From CAG-791 sp000431495 (GTDB lineage: Bacteria > Bacillota > Clostridia > Lachnospirales > Lachnospiraceae): DNA of 64,000 nucleotides. The translations under genes and the position numbers were made by a program. The stretch lies in the NCBI GenBank assembly GCA_052117605.1, contig JBQKIT010000006.1. One strand, given 5' to 3'. Positions within the stretch are counted from its first letter, which is position 1. Every line of letters begins with the position of its first letter. The notes below the pieces were generated by a model. The model was not told the origin of the DNA and did no database searches. It saw only the letters and a list, made by a program, of their open reading frames with translations. Positions 54,545 to 63,542 of the stretch are shown in pieces.

Positions 54545-56587
54545 ATGAAGCTGAAATTATCAGGATTTTTATCGGACGGAGCCGTTCTTCAGAAGGATGA
54601 GAGGATCCCGGTCCGGGGCATGGGAACTCCCGGGAAACGGGTCCGGGCGGTTCTTAAGAAAAGTGCGGCGATGACGTTGCGCGCGGGTTTCCATTCCGGG
54701 GAGAACGTAAATTCCGGAGAGGCGGTCACTGAGGGAGAGACCGTGGCTTCCGGAGAGACTGTGGTTCCCGGAGACGGCAGATTTTGTCTGGAGCTGGATC
54801 CGCTTCCTGCGGGAGGCCCGTATGAGCTCTGCGTGACCGAGGAGGAGAATTCCGTTACGGTTTCTGACCTTCTGATCGGCGCAGTCTGGTACGTGTCGGG
54901 GCAGTCCAACATCGATGTCGATATGGAACGCTGCCGGGACTCCTATCCGGAGATCATCGAAAGCTGTCAGGATGATGGACTTCGAACCTTCCGCATCACG
55001 GAGCATGCAGATTACCACGGGCCGCTCGATGAGCCTTTGACGGGGGAGTGGAAGAAGGCCGGGCCGGAGTCGATCCCCAGGTTTTCCGCAACGGGGTATT
55101 TCTTTGCAAGAGCGCTTCGGGAAATGACGGGAATTCCGGTTGGCTTCATTCAGGCATCGCTCGGAGGCTCCCGGATTACCTCCTGGCTTTCGAGAGAGAT
55201 GCTGGAGGGAAATGAGGATTACCGGCCGCTTCTTGAGGAGGCAGAGCGTTATGCGGACGATGCCTTTCTTGCGGAAGTGATCCGGCAAAATGACGAGGGC
55301 CCAAAGGCGTGGAAGGAGAGCCTTTCCGCAGCGGATGAGGGCAGAAGGAATGCATGGGAGAAGCATCCGGAGGAAATTCGAAGGAACGGAACCCGCGTTT
55401 TACTTCCCTGCTTTTTCCGGGATACGGAGCTATCGGGCTTTATCGGAAGCGTCTGGCTGACCCGGGAATTTGTCCTTCCGCCGGAGATGGCCGGAAAAAG
55501 TGCAGGACTTTGGCTGGGAACGATGGTGGATTCGGACGAGGTTTACATCAACGGCGTCAAGGTTGGGGAGACGGCATACCAGTATCCTCCGCGCAAATAC
55601 CGGGTGCCGGAGAGACTTCTTCGTGCGGGGAGCAACACCATTACGATCCGGCTGGTTGTGGAGAACGGGGAAGGCAGGTTTACGCCAGGAAAGGGATATT
55701 TTCTCTTTAATGACCAGGGCGTTTCGGACCTGAAGGGAACCTGGTTTTACCGGAAGGGCGCAGCCTGCGGGCCCATCCCGCCGACGGATTTTGTGAACTG
55801 GAAGGCAACCGGTCTGTTCAATGGAACGGCGGCCCCGTGCTTTCAGGTGCCGGTAGAGGGCATGGTCTGGTATCAGGGGGAAGCCAATACGCATCAGCCC
55901 TATGATTATCTGGATCTGATGAAGCGCTATGCGGATGGTTACCGGAAGCTCTGGGGAAAAGAGCGGCTGCCTTTTTACTATGTGCAGCTTCCGAATTATG
56001 ATGTGGATCTGAACCAGGATGTGCAGTGGCCGGATTTACGGGAGAAGCAAAGAAGAGCACTGGAGGAGATTCCGTATTCCGGAATGGCGGTGACAATGGA
56101 TCTTGGCGAGGACAATGATCTTCATCCGCATGGGAAGATGGAAATCGGAAGACGTCTGGCACTCCTTGCGGCACATGATCTTTACGGAAACGAAGCGGAA
56201 TGTACGGGGCCGGTACCTGTGAGGGCAGAGGTGACGGACGAAGGCGTCCGGATTTCTCTTGCACATGCGGAGGGTTTGCATGTGGCTTCTCTGGAAAAGG
56301 GAAGCGTTCTTCGGGATGCAGAGCTTGTGGCAGAGGATGGAAGCGTATATCAGGCAAGAGTATCCGTGGAGGTGAGTGCTTCGGACGGGGAAGGAAAAGC
56401 GGGCAGCGGGAAAAACGGGGAAAACGAGGTTTGTCTTATTTTCTCCTGCTTCTCGATGAAGGGAAAGCCTGCCGAGGTGCGCTACGCATACCATAATGTC
56501 ATGCACGGTGCCATGATTTATAATGGAGCCGGACTTCCGATGAGCCCGTTTGCAATGCGGGTGTGTCAAACCGGCAAGGACCGGTGA
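54545..56587 (+). CDS. Sialate-O-acetylesterase-like SGNH esterase
   Basis: 680 residues. The esterase blocks are YVSGQSNID with the nucleophile Ser, GMVWYQGEANTHQ and the late DLHPHGKMEIGRRLA with Asp and His; a jelly-roll insert (SVWLTREFVLPPEM to NTITIRLVVENG) lies between them. In a xylan locus this family usually removes acetyl groups from xylo-oligosaccharides, so acetylxylan esterase is more likely than sialate esterase. There is no signal peptide. Residues ~58-78 hold a short repeat (NSGEAVTEGETVASGETV) absent from typical members. Confidence 0.83.
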   Translation: MKLKLSGFLSDGAVLQKDERIPVRGMGTPGKRVRAVLKKSAAMTLRAGFHSGENVNSGEAVTEGETVASGETVVPGDGRFCLELDPLPAGGPYELCVTEEENSVTVSDLLIGAVWYVSGQSNIDVDMERCRDSYPEIIESCQDDGLRTFRITEHADYHGPLDEPLTGEWKKAGPESIPRFSATGYFFARALREMTGIPVGFIQASLGGSRITSWLSREMLEGNEDYRPLLEEAERYADDAFLAEVIRQNDEGPKAWKESLSAADEGRRNAWEKHPEEIRRNGTRVLLPCFFRDTELSGFIGSVWLTREFVLPPEMAGKSAGLWLGTMVDSDEVYINGVKVGETAYQYPPRKYRVPERLLRAGSNTITIRLVVENGEGRFTPGKGYFLFNDQGVSDLKGTWFYRKGAACGPIPPTDFVNWKATGLFNGTAAPCFQVPVEGMVWYQGEANTHQPYDYLDLMKRYADGYRKLWGKERLPFYYVQLPNYDVDLNQDVQWPDLREKQRRALEEIPYSGMAVTMDLGEDNDLHPHGKMEIGRRLALLAAHDLYGNEAECTGPVPVRAEVTDEGVRISLAHAEGLHVASLEKGSVLRDAELVAEDGSVYQARVSVEVSASDGEGKAGSGKNGENEVCLIFSCFSMKGKPAEVRYAYHNVMHGAMIYNGAGLPMSPFAMRVCQTGKDR

Positions 56588-56644
56588 CCGGAGCAGATGA
56601 AATCCGGTAATCAATACAGAAAAAACAAGAGGTTGAACAATTCT

Positions 56645-59600
56645 ATGCGTACTTTATTCAACGACAACTGGACATTTCTTGAGCTGCCGGTGGGAACGGA
56701 ACTGGCCGATGCGCAAAAGGAAGCTGCAAGCGGACGCTTCGCACCGGTGCAGATTCCGCATGACTGGCTGATCGGAGACAGCAGAGATCTTTACCGCGAC
56801 GGAACCGGCTGGTATCGGAAAATGTTTGCACATTCGTCAAAGGCAAATGACGCGGGCAGAACCTTCCTGATTTTCGACGGAATCTACATGAACAGCGTGG
56901 TCTATCTGAATGGTGCGAAGATCGGTGAATGGAAGTACGGCTATACGCGGTTTTCCCTGGAGCTGACCGGAATGCTTCTGGAAGGGGAGAATGAGCTGAT
57001 GGTCAGCGTGACCTTCCAGAGCCCGAATTCCCGCTGGTATTCCGGCGCCGGAATCAACCGGAACGTCTGGCTGATGGAGACAAAGGCGCTCTGCATTCCG
57101 GACGGAGGAGTTTATACGCATGTCGGAAAGGCGGCAGACGGCGGCTGGGAGCTTCGCGTGGAGACAGAGATGCTGGGGACTGCAGAGGAGATCTCTGCAG
57201 AAGCGGAGCTGCACCTGTATGACGGAGACAACGAGGTTTCCCCTTCTTCTGCTGAAGAAGCAGAGCCGCTGGCAGCCGTGCAGGGACATGCTGCCTGCAA
57301 AGTGCTTCATTTTGCCCCGGAGGCCGGGATCCGGGTCTGGGATCTCGAGGATCCGAAGCTGTACCGCCTGCAGGTTCAATTAAGAGCTTACGACGGAGCA
57401 CTGCTGCAGGAGGAGAACCTCCGGATCGGCTTCCGCGAAACGGCCTTTGACCCGGAGCAGGGATTCCTTCTGAACGGAAGAAGGGTGAAGATCAACGGAG
57501 CCTGCCAGCACCCGGATCAGGGAGCACTCGGAACCGCCTTCCGGCTGGATGCGCTGCGGAGGCAGTTCGAGATCCAGAAGGAGATGGGTGTCAATGCCAT
57601 CCGTCTTTCTCACAATCCGTTCCCGGCGGAAACGCTGGATCTTGCGGATGAGATGGGACTCCTTATCATGGACGAAGCGTTCGATATGTGGGAGAGGTGC
57701 AAGACGGAGTTTGACTATGCCCGCTTTTTCGATGAGTGGCAGGCAAGAGATGTGGAGAGCTTTGTCCGGAGAGACCGCAATCACCCCTGTGTGATTCTCG
57801 GGAGCATCGGAAACGAAATTTATGACCAGCATGCGGGCGAGCGCGGCTACGAGGTGTCGAAGCTTCTGATGGAGGAGGTGCAGGCGCTGGATCCCTGCAG
57901 GAATGCCCGCGTCACAACCGGCTCCAACTACATGCCGTGGGAAAATGCGCAGCACTGCGCGGAGCTGTACAAGATTGCCGGATACAACTATTCGGAGAAA
58001 TATTACAAAGATCATCATAAAAAACACCCGGACTGGGTCATTTACGGATCGGAGACAAGCTCCATCTGCGCAAGCCGCGGCATTTATCACTTCCCGCTGA
58101 GGGCGGGAATCCTGGCGGATGAGGATGAGCAGTGCTCTGCGCTTGGAAATTCGGTGACAAGCTGGGGAGCAAAGAGCATGGAAACCTGTGTTTCCATCGA
58201 TCGGGATCTGGATTTCTCCATGGGACAGTTCCTCTGGACCGGTTTTGATTACATCGGAGAGCCGACGCCCTATCACACGAAGAATTCCTACCTCGGAATC
58301 ATTGATACCGCCGGCTTCCCGAAGGATGCCTATTATGTCTGGCAGTCTGCATGGACCGATGTCCGGACAAATCCGATGGTGCATATTTTCCCTTACTGGG
58401 ATTTTAATGTCGGTCAGGAGATCGATCTGCGCGTCTGCTCAAACGCAGAGGAGGTGGAGCTTCTCGTCAACGGGGAGAGCCTCGGAAGGCAGAAGCTGGA
58501 TCATGCGAAGGGGAGCGGTACGCATCTGATCGCAGACTGGCAGGTTACCTATGTGCCGGGTGAAATCACTGCGATTGCCTGGCAGGATGGAAAAGAAATT
58601 GCCCGTCAGACGAGGCATTCCTTCGGAGATACCGACCGCTTCGTGATCCGCGAGGAGAAAAGAGAACCGGAAAATGCGGGCGATGCGAAGCTCTGGAGGC
58701 CGGAGGAAATGGAGCTCGTGCAGAAGAGTGTCCCCAGGCTTCATTTTTATGAAATCAGTGCCGTGGACGCAAACGGCTATCCGGTGGAGAATGCGTCGGA
58801 TCGCGTCAGGGTCTTTGTCAGAGGCGGAAGGCTTCTCGGACTCGACAACGGAGACAGTACGGATTATGACAGCTACCAGTCCTGTGAGAGAAACCTCTTC
58901 TCCGGAAAGCTTCTTGCGATTGTGGAAGAGGACGCAGCGACAGGAAATGCAGAAGAGAATGAAAAGAGAGGAGACGGCCCAGAGCTTACGGTTGAAAGAG
59001 CCTCCGTGATTCCGGTCCGCAAGGTGATTCTTCATGCGGAGGACGGACAGGTCTTTGATCCGGAGCACAAGGTCCTTCGGGCACGCGCTGAGATCGCTCC
59101 GAAGGCTGCCTGCGACCATGAGGTTGTTTTCTCTGCGGTGGATGACAACGGTGTTGCAACGAACATCGTTCAGCTGTCTCAGGACGGAAATGAGGTGACG
59201 ATGACTGCGCTGGGAGACGGGGCGTTCCACCTTCGGGCAACCTCGAAGAGCGGGACGGAGCATGTTCGTCTGATTTCGCAGCTGGAGTACAAGGTGGAAG
59301 GTCTTGGACCTGCCTATCTGGATCCTTACGGGTTTATTTCGGCCAGTCTGTACACCGGCGTCATCGGAGAGGTCGGAAACGGCAATGAAAAGGGAGTTGC
59401 AACCTCCCGCGACGGGGAAACGACGGTTACGTGGTCCGGGATGGATTTCGGGCCCGTTGGCTCCGATGAAATTACGATCCCGATTTTCGCACTGGACGGA
59501 AATGAATATCCGATCGAAATCTGGGAGGGGGTTCCCGGCGAAGAAGGAGCAGAGCTTCTCGCAAAAGAAATCTATTGCAGGCCGTGCATCTGGAATGTCT

Positions 59601-60070
59601 ATCAGTCGGCAACCTATCATCTGTCTCACCGCCTGAAGGGACTTGCAAGCTTCAGCATCCGCGTGCATCAGAAGATCCACATCAAGGGCTTTTCCTTCAC
59701 GAAGCTGGAGAAAGCATGGACGAAGCTTACTGCCTCGGAGTCGGACGGCGTATACGGAGATTCCTTCCGTGTGGACGGCGATGCGGTGCGCGAAATCGGC
59801 AACAACGTCTCGCTGCTGTTCAAGGACATGGAGTTTTCTTCCCATCCGCTGCATGGAATCCGCATCTGCGGAAGCACGCCGCTTGAGGGAAATACGATTC
59901 ATGTGCGGTTCTATGACGGGGCGGCAGAGGAAAAGGAGATTCTTGAATTCCGCAGGGATGGCGGAGAGGTGCAGGAGTTTGCATTGAAGGAACGAACCGG
60001 GAAGTGGGACCTGACCTTTGTCTTCCTTCCCGGCTCCCATTTCGATTTCGAGTGGTTTGAATTGTTCTGA
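56645..60070 (+). CDS. Large GH2-family glycoside hydrolase
   Basis: 1141 residues: sugar-binding domain (about 1-180), Ig-like domain, and a catalytic barrel with NAIRLSHNPFPAETLDLADE, the acid/base Glu in GSIGNEIYDQ and the nucleophile in IYGSETSS; then extra C-terminal Ig-like domains (VELLVNGESLGRQ) and a last beta-sandwich. The family cleaves beta-galactosides, beta-glucuronides or related bonds. No signal peptide. The ATG at 56645 gives the normal RTLFNDNWTF start; an ATG at 56597 is possible but its ribosome site is too close. Confidence 0.85.
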   Translation: MRTLFNDNWTFLELPVGTELADAQKEAASGRFAPVQIPHDWLIGDSRDLYRDGTGWYRKMFAHSSKANDAGRTFLIFDGIYMNSVVYLNGAKIGEWKYGYTRFSLELTGMLLEGENELMVSVTFQSPNSRWYSGAGINRNVWLMETKALCIPDGGVYTHVGKAADGGWELRVETEMLGTAEEISAEAELHLYDGDNEVSPSSAEEAEPLAAVQGHAACKVLHFAPEAGIRVWDLEDPKLYRLQVQLRAYDGALLQEENLRIGFRETAFDPEQGFLLNGRRVKINGACQHPDQGALGTAFRLDALRRQFEIQKEMGVNAIRLSHNPFPAETLDLADEMGLLIMDEAFDMWERCKTEFDYARFFDEWQARDVESFVRRDRNHPCVILGSIGNEIYDQHAGERGYEVSKLLMEEVQALDPCRNARVTTGSNYMPWENAQHCAELYKIAGYNYSEKYYKDHHKKHPDWVIYGSETSSICASRGIYHFPLRAGILADEDEQCSALGNSVTSWGAKSMETCVSIDRDLDFSMGQFLWTGFDYIGEPTPYHTKNSYLGIIDTAGFPKDAYYVWQSAWTDVRTNPMVHIFPYWDFNVGQEIDLRVCSNAEEVELLVNGESLGRQKLDHAKGSGTHLIADWQVTYVPGEITAIAWQDGKEIARQTRHSFGDTDRFVIREEKREPENAGDAKLWRPEEMELVQKSVPRLHFYEISAVDANGYPVENASDRVRVFVRGGRLLGLDNGDSTDYDSYQSCERNLFSGKLLAIVEEDAATGNAEENEKRGDGPELTVERASVIPVRKVILHAEDGQVFDPEHKVLRARAEIAPKAACDHEVVFSAVDDNGVATNIVQLSQDGNEVTMTALGDGAFHLRATSKSGTEHVRLISQLEYKVEGLGPAYLDPYGFISASLYTGVIGEVGNGNEKGVATSRDGETTVTWSGMDFGPVGSDEITIPIFALDGNEYPIEIWEGVPGEEGAELLAKEIYCRPCIWNVYQSATYHLSHRLKGLASFSIRVHQKIHIKGFSFTKLEKAWTKLTASESDGVYGDSFRVDGDAVREIGNNVSLLFKDMEFSSHPLHGIRICGSTPLEGNTIHVRFYDGAAEEKEILEFRRDGGEVQEFALKERTGKWDLTFVFLPGSHFDFEWFELF

Positions 60071-60075
60071 CCCAG

Positions 60076-61008
60076 TCAGATGGTTTTTCCCTCGTGATTG
60101 TTCTTCTGGTTGATTTCCCGGAAACCGGATGGCGTCATTTCCTTCTCTGCCTTGAACACGCGTGTGAAGGTGGAGAGGGAATTGAAGCCGGATTGCATGG
60201 CGACATCCGTGATCGACAGATCCGGGTTTGCAAGGAGCTGCTCGGCAGTCTCCAGACGACGCTGAATCAGGTACTCATGGCTGGAATAGCCGGTGAACTC
60301 CTTGAACAGGCGGGAAAAATGAAACTTGGAAAAGCCTGCAATCTCGGCCAGACGGTCGGTGTTGATTTCCTCATCGAGGTGGTCTGTGATATAGTTGCAG
60401 ACCTCCATGAACTTCGTCACGTACTCCTGCCGTTTGTCCTTTGGGAATTCCCGGGAGTGGGAGATGCGATAAACATCGGTCCTTCCGATATAGGCGAAGA
60501 ATTCCAGAAGCCTCGACCAGATCATGGCTCCGCAGTAGGGGGCATCCTCGTCATATTCCCGAATGACATCGCGAAGAAGCTCCTGAAGCTTTTCATTCAG
60601 AGGCGGATACGCCGTCTGCGTGATCAGGAGGTAGGGCTGAATCGCCTGCATCATCTGCCGGAGTCCGCGGAACATTTTCAGAAGATTGTAGTCAAAAAGA
60701 ATGAAAATACGCTCGCCGCTTTCCGGCGGGGTATAGGAGTGGATGGTTCCGGGAGCGACAACAAGAATATCGCCCGGCGCGAGAACATTCTCTTCGGTTC
60801 CGATCTTCACCGTGTAGTTCTCCTCAAGGGGATAAAGAATTTCAATGGCAGAGTGCCAGTGCGATGGAAAGTGAATGGTATTCCGGTTGTGATACAGACG
60901 GATTCCCTGAACCTCGGGATACTCGACCTCCTCGCGGATTCCGTGGAGGTGCGGATAAAATTCATCAAGAGCAGCGGGATTGTCGCTGTCTAATCTCGGA
61001 TCATGCAT
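60076..61008 (-). CDS. AraC-family transcriptional regulator of the xylan locus
   Basis: 310 residues: a cupin sensor domain (about 30-130, with HFPSHWHSAIEILYPL) and two helix-turn-helix motifs at the C-terminus (RLAEIAGFSKFHFSRLFKEF; SITDVAMQSGFNSLSTFTRVF). It is convergent with GH2 (5 nt apart) and divergent from GH67, so it probably senses a xylan-derived sugar and activates these genes. ATG at 61008 follows AAAGGAAACC. The effector is unknown. Confidence 0.9.
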   Translation of the reverse strand: MHDPRLDSDNPAALDEFYPHLHGIREEVEYPEVQGIRLYHNRNTIHFPSHWHSAIEILYPLEENYTVKIGTEENVLAPGDILVVAPGTIHSYTPPESGERIFILFDYNLLKMFRGLRQMMQAIQPYLLITQTAYPPLNEKLQELLRDVIREYDEDAPYCGAMIWSRLLEFFAYIGRTDVYRISHSREFPKDKRQEYVTKFMEVCNYITDHLDEEINTDRLAEIAGFSKFHFSRLFKEFTGYSSHEYLIQRRLETAEQLLANPDLSITDVAMQSGFNSLSTFTRVFKAEKEMTPSGFREINQKNNHEGKTI

Positions 61009-61071
61009 GACATGGTTTCCTTTCTGCAAACGGTGCGGGCGCGATCACCTGCGCCTCGTATCTTTCATTTC

Positions 61072-61099
61072 AGTATAAGGCATAATCTGCTTTTCGCAA
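61072..61099 (-). promoter_or_regulatory. Promoter of the AraC-family gene
   Basis: On the minus strand TTGCGA, 16 nt, TATACT, about 65 nt before the start. The divergent GH67 side has only a TACAAT -10 candidate and no good -35, as expected for an activated promoter. Confidence 0.55.
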
Positions 61100-61204
61100 A
61101 GTCAGTCAAAAAAAGCGCACATTCTGAAGGGAAGACGCACAGAAAGCTTTTATACAATAAAAATATATGTGCCTGCAAACAGATCAATAAGGAGGAGCAT
61201 TCAC

Positions 61205-63280
61205 ATGAGCGAATGGAAACAGCTGTGGCTGCAGTATCATCCGGTCGCAGACAAGGGCTTTGCAGCTTACGCGGAGAGGGTTGTTCTCGAGGGCTTTGAA
61301 GAGTCCGGCGTCATTGGAAGTGTACGGGAAGAGCTGACCCGGGGACTTTCCGGCATGCTGGGGAAGGAGCCTGTTTTTGCAAAAGAGGCAGAGGGAGCCT
61401 GCATCCGGATTGTTAAGGGACTTTCCCTTGATTCCGGCAATGATGATATAAATGGAGAAGCTCTCTCCGATAACCAGAAGGCGGAGAGCTATCGCATTCA
61501 GGTGACCCCGGAGGAAATCCGGATCGAGGCAGCAGGAGAAAAGGGCGCTCTTTACGGCGTTTTTGCTCTGCTTCGCGCCATCGGAACCGGGAAATCCATG
61601 GAGGACGCAGAAGAGACGGCGGTTCCGTCCAATCCGCTCCGCATGTTGAATCACTGGGACAATATGACCAACGATATTGAACGCGGATATTCCGGAGATT
61701 CCTTCTTCTTCCGGAACGGCACGGTCCTTGTGGATGAAAGAACCAGGGACTATGCTCGTCTTGTTTCGAGCGTTGGCATCAACGCCGTTGTCATCAACAA
61801 CGTCAACGTAAAGGGCGATGCGACGGATCTTATCACCGACCGTTATTTTGACAGGCTGGCAGCAATGTCGGAGATTTTTGCGGCATACGGAATCAGCCTG
61901 TATCTCAGCCTGAACTTCGCTTCTCCGATTGAAATTGGCGGTCTGGACAACTGCGATCCTCTGAATGAGGAGGTTATTGCATGGTGGAAGGAGAAGATTG
62001 CCGAGGTATTTGACCGGATTCCGAATTTCGGCGGTTTCCTGGTAAAGGCGGATTCGGAGGGGCGTCCTGGCCCGTTCACCTATGGAAGAACGCAGGCCGA
62101 CGGTGCCAACATGCTGGCAGATCTGGTGAAGCCCTACGGCGGAATCATCATCTGGAGATGCTTTGTTTACAACTGCACGCAGGACTGGCGTGACTATAAG
62201 ACAGACCGCGCAAGATCCGGCTATGACAACTTCAAGGCAATGGACGGCGATTATCACGACAACGTGATCCTTCAGATCAAGAACGGCCCGATGGATTTCC
62301 AGATTCGTGAGCCGATTCACCCGCTGATGGGAGGCCTTCGGAAGACCAATCAGATGCTGGAGGTGCAGATTGCACAGGAATACACCGGTCATCAGATCGA
62401 TGTCTGCTATCTGATGCCGATGTTCAAGGAGGTTCTGGAGTATCACACCTACTGCACGAATCATCCGGAGGAGGATGACAGGCAGCAGGCAGGTGCCGGC
62501 GATCAGGTCAAGGATATCGTCAGCGGCAGAACCTTCGGAAATCAGAAGAGCGGCATGGCTGGTATGGCAGCCGTAGCAAATACCGGAAACGATGCGAACT
62601 GGACCGGAAACGATCTGGCAGCCGCAAACCTTTACGGCTTCGGACGCCTTGCGTTTGATACGGAGCTTTCCAGCGAGGAAATTGCAAAAGAGTGGGCGCG
62701 TCTTACCTTTGATACCGACGAGGAGGCAGTGGATACCATTGTGAAGATTCTGATGGAATCCCGCGCGGTTTATGAGAAATATACGAGTCCTCTCGGAATC
62801 GGCTGGATGGTGACACCGGGCTTCCATTACGGCTGCAGTGTGGATGGCTATGAGTATTCCCGCTGGGGCACCTACCACCGGGCAGACCACCTGGGAATCG
62901 GAGTGGACCGCTCCAGTCATGGAACCGGCTATGCGCAGCAGTATTATCCGGAGAATGCGGAGAAGTATGAGGACCCGGCAAAATGCCCGGAGGAGCTCCT
63001 TTTGTTCTTCCATCACATTCCCTATACCTGGAAGCTTTCTTCCGGACAGAGCCTGATTCAGTATATTTATGATTCTCATTTTGAAGGCTATGAAGAGGCA
63101 GAAGGTATGGCGAAGGCCTTTGCCGGACTGAAGGGAAGAATTCCGGAGGATTCTTATTCCAATATTTCGGAACGCTTCGAGCTGCAGCTTCAGAATGCAA
63201 GAGAGTGGCGTGATCAGGTGAATTCCTACTTCTTCCGCAAGAGCGGAATTCCGGATGAAAAGGGAAGAACCATTTATTGA
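61205..63280 (+). CDS. GH67 alpha-glucuronidase
   Basis: Releases (4-O-methyl-)glucuronic acid from the non-reducing end of aldouronic acids. 691 residues: an N-terminal domain with GALYGVFALLRAIGTG, the barrel with GINAVVINNVNV, the general-acid block VKADSEGRPGPFTYGRTQADGAN written here as VKADSEGRPGP, then NVILQIKNGPMDFQIREP, and the helical C-terminal domain. No signal peptide, so cytoplasmic. AAGGAGGAGC precedes the ATG. Symbols such as aguA are used for it, but I leave it open. Confidence 0.96.
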   Translation: MSEWKQLWLQYHPVADKGFAAYAERVVLEGFEESGVIGSVREELTRGLSGMLGKEPVFAKEAEGACIRIVKGLSLDSGNDDINGEALSDNQKAESYRIQVTPEEIRIEAAGEKGALYGVFALLRAIGTGKSMEDAEETAVPSNPLRMLNHWDNMTNDIERGYSGDSFFFRNGTVLVDERTRDYARLVSSVGINAVVINNVNVKGDATDLITDRYFDRLAAMSEIFAAYGISLYLSLNFASPIEIGGLDNCDPLNEEVIAWWKEKIAEVFDRIPNFGGFLVKADSEGRPGPFTYGRTQADGANMLADLVKPYGGIIIWRCFVYNCTQDWRDYKTDRARSGYDNFKAMDGDYHDNVILQIKNGPMDFQIREPIHPLMGGLRKTNQMLEVQIAQEYTGHQIDVCYLMPMFKEVLEYHTYCTNHPEEDDRQQAGAGDQVKDIVSGRTFGNQKSGMAGMAAVANTGNDANWTGNDLAAANLYGFGRLAFDTELSSEEIAKEWARLTFDTDEEAVDTIVKILMESRAVYEKYTSPLGIGWMVTPGFHYGCSVDGYEYSRWGTYHRADHLGIGVDRSSHGTGYAQQYYPENAEKYEDPAKCPEELLLFFHHIPYTWKLSSGQSLIQYIYDSHFEGYEEAEGMAKAFAGLKGRIPEDSYSNISERFELQLQNAREWRDQVNSYFFRKSGIPDEKGRTIY

Positions 63281-63315
63281 GGAAAATCTGCTTATTATAT
63301 AAGAAGGAATCCGAA

Positions 63316-63352
63316 GAGCCCGCAGCCTTTGTATAAGCTGCGGGCTCTTTTA
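63316..63352 (+). terminator. Terminator of GH67
   Basis: GAGCCCGCAGC/GCTGCGGGCTC stem with a ten-base loop, then TTTTAT. Confidence 0.92.
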
Positions 63353-63542
63353 TGATCCGCATAGCAAGAAATACAATATAAACAGCAAATATTGCAATGT
63401 GACGGAAAAAGAAATGGGTTGTTGGCGGTTCTGTACACTGCAAAGCGGCCGTCGGTATACGAAGTGCACAACAGTTACGCACAAAATGGCAAAGATCACG
63501 CAAAATCTGAAGAGTAGGAGCAATATCGGCATGTTAAAGTAA
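63353..63542. other. Intergenic stretch without recognised features
   Basis: AT-rich sequence between the GH67 terminator and the IS end. I see no gene, RNA or repeat in it. Confidence 0.5.
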
